This document shows positions 62,682-64,000 of a stretch of 64,000 bases of DNA, in pieces. The notes beneath the pieces were generated by a model. The model was given only the letters and a program-made list of their open reading frames with translations, ran no database searches and was not told where the DNA came from. The position numbers and the translations under genes are program-made. The number at the start of each line of letters is the position of its first letter. The stretch's first letter is position 1. This DNA is from Cytophagaceae bacterium (lineage in GTDB: Bacteria > Bacteroidota > Bacteroidia > Cytophagales > Cyclobacteriaceae): NCBI GenBank assembly GCA_006969745.1, contig CP030886.1:1957234-2021233 (forward strand). Reading direction: 5' to 3'.

Positions 62682-64000
62682 ATGAAAAAGCTATTCCTTT
62701 CAGCCATTGGCTTGGCCATTGTAGCTGGAGCCATTCTCACACGGCAAAATACTCAAAGTACAGAGAAGCTATACTTAAATAACATTTCAGAACTCAATGT
62801 CGATAAGCTTGATGGACCTGAAAAATCGGTTTTTAGAGATGTATTGATGACGATGGATCCGCAGACAGGTGAAATTCCTATCGAAAACCTTCGTGGTACA
62901 ATCAGGAATCAGAAAGGCAGAGTATCAAACAATAGAGATTTTAATTGGAAGCAAATCAACACGGACATTGCAGGTCGGGCTCGCTCGATAATGATCGACC
63001 CAAATGATCCGGCAAAACTTTGGCTTGGAGCAGTAACAGGTGGACTCTGGTATAATCCTGATTTTAGAAATAACAATGCATGGGTTCCAGTATCCGACGA
63101 CTGGGAGACACTTTCCATATCAAGTATCGCTTATGATCCGAACAACTCAAATATCTTTTATGTGGGTACCGGAGAGTCCTTCACTTCTGTAAATATCTAT
63201 CGCGAGTCCTCCTCAAAAGGAGCGGGTATTTACAAATCAACTGACGGAGGCTCTACCTGGTCTTTGATGTCTTCGACCTCAGACTTTCAATATGTAAATG
63301 ATATTGTGGTGAGAGATGAAGATGGAACAAGTGTAATTTATGCCGGAGTGGCATCTGGGCTATATCAGGGAAGTGTTTTTGGATCGTCCCCATCAGATGG
63401 ACTATATCGATCTACTGATGGTGGATCTTCATGGACACAAGTGCTACCGAATATTGAAGGAGCCTCAGTTCCGTACACGGTTAGTGACATTGAATTGACT
63501 TCTTCCGGCGATCTCTATGTAGGTTCAATGAGAAACCTTGCGTCCGAGGGAGGAGGTGTAATATTGTCCTCTTCAGATGGAATAAATTGGGATGTAGATG
63601 ACAGTTATGCTGTCGACATTGTGCAAGAATTTATTGACTTTTATGATGTTATACCAGGCCGTGTCAGGTTTGCTTCCGCAGGATCAATGGTCTATGCTAT
63701 AGCCACGGGAGGGTTATTAAATGTATTTGATCAAATACGAGATTTCGGTTTTTTTACAAGGATGAAGTATAAAGATGGTGATGGCGATTGGCAAGATCTT
63801 GATGGGCCTTCTTCAAATTGGGCATCCATCCCGTGGCATGCACTGGCAATGGGTGTCGATCCAAATGACGATAACCATTTAGTTATTGGTGGACTAAATG
63901 TACATGCACTGTCAAATGCCCGAGAAGCTGGTTCACTTAGCTGGGTAGAATTGAGCGATTGGTCATCAATGTATCATTTTTCAGATTACCTCATTCCATA
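62682..64000 (+). CDS. Secreted BNR/VPS10-like repeat protein, 5' part (runs off window end)
   Basis: From ATG 62682 the frame is open to base 64000 (about 440 residues seen). Signal-like start MKKLFLSAIGLAIVAGAILT. Asp-box repeats of the sialidase/BNR propeller type: STDGGSTWS, STDGGSSWTQ, SSSDGINWD, with RARSIMIDPNDPAKLWLGAV, IAYDPNNSNIFYVGTGES and MGVDPNDDNHLVIGGLNV. Such large propeller proteins in Bacteroidota commonly carry a C-terminal type IX sorting domain, which would lie beyond the window. Confidence 0.88.
   Translation, partial: MKKLFLSAIGLAIVAGAILTRQNTQSTEKLYLNNISELNVDKLDGPEKSVFRDVLMTMDPQTGEIPIENLRGTIRNQKGRVSNNRDFNWKQINTDIAGRARSIMIDPNDPAKLWLGAVTGGLWYNPDFRNNNAWVPVSDDWETLSISSIAYDPNNSNIFYVGTGESFTSVNIYRESSSKGAGIYKSTDGGSTWSLMSSTSDFQYVNDIVVRDEDGTSVIYAGVASGLYQGSVFGSSPSDGLYRSTDGGSSWTQVLPNIEGASVPYTVSDIELTSSGDLYVGSMRNLASEGGGVILSSSDGINWDVDDSYAVDIVQEFIDFYDVIPGRVRFASAGSMVYAIATGGLLNVFDQIRDFGFFTRMKYKDGDGDWQDLDGPSSNWASIPWHALAMGVDPNDDNHLVIGGLNVHALSNAREAGSLSWVELSDWSSMYHFSDYLIP

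Overview
The window looks like about 64 kb of a chromosome from a gliding member of the Bacteroidota, most likely order Cytophagales. The evidence is the gliding/type IX secretion genes gldE-gldD and gldJ, several Bacteroidota-restricted families (DUF4301, DUF4175, a 29-codon AURKAIP1/COX24-like basic peptide), promoters of the TAnnTTTG type, and genes lacking obvious Shine-Dalgarno sequences. No tRNA, rRNA, insertion sequence, prophage or CRISPR array was seen. Species was not determined.

Layout. 1-4 kb (minus strand): the start of a secreted 17-residue-repeat protein that runs off the left edge, then rng, a tiny basic peptide gene, a TPR gene with a broken 3' end, and an HU-family gene. 4-7.5 kb (plus): mutY-ssb-gldE-gldD. 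7.7-16 kb: an HEIGH-type metalloprotease lipoprotein, recG, a hypothetical gene, yraN-purN-purH (minus), manA-lipB (plus) and a rhomboid-like protein. 16-25 kb: a PolB-like exonuclease, RNase R (frameshifted), two paralogous membrane proteins, a histidine kinase/response regulator pair, DUF4301, a TerB-like protein and an S1/P1 nuclease. 25.7-35 kb: mfd, gldJ, comF and a large DUF4175 protein. 35-43 kb: an RsbW-like ATPase, ybeY, two parS-like sites, mnmG, a methyltransferase, an Ig-like lipoprotein, then an AT-rich 393-bp gap packed with DnaA-box-like 9-mers. I read that gap as the likely chromosomal replication origin. 42.5-50 kb: an Lrp/AsnC regulator divergent from a PLP sulfur-amino-acid enzyme, then marR-fadB-like-fadA, and an M28 peptidase. 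51.8-56.7 kb: a compact minus-strand operon of unrecognised type (small protein ending in CPPFCPGGLD, two paralogous multispanning membrane proteins, a 37-residue membrane peptide, a histidine kinase and a NarL-type regulator), bracketed by TACCC-N6-GGGTA palindromes, with further small membrane-peptide genes and a class V aminotransferase next to it. 56.7-64 kb: Rieske protein, Na/Ca exchanger, SDR, twin TerB-like genes, arylamine N-acetyltransferase, 3-methyladenine glycosylase I and the start of a large secreted BNR-repeat protein.

Most genes are housekeeping (DNA repair, RNA turnover, purine synthesis, beta-oxidation, ribosome and tRNA maturation). The parts most worth attention are the origin/parS region and the 51.7-55.3 kb signalling operon. 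Two genes (the TPR gene and rnr) are each broken by a single-base frame change, and mutY lacks a normal start codon. All three lie in the first 20 kb, so small assembly errors there should be considered before calling them pseudogenes.
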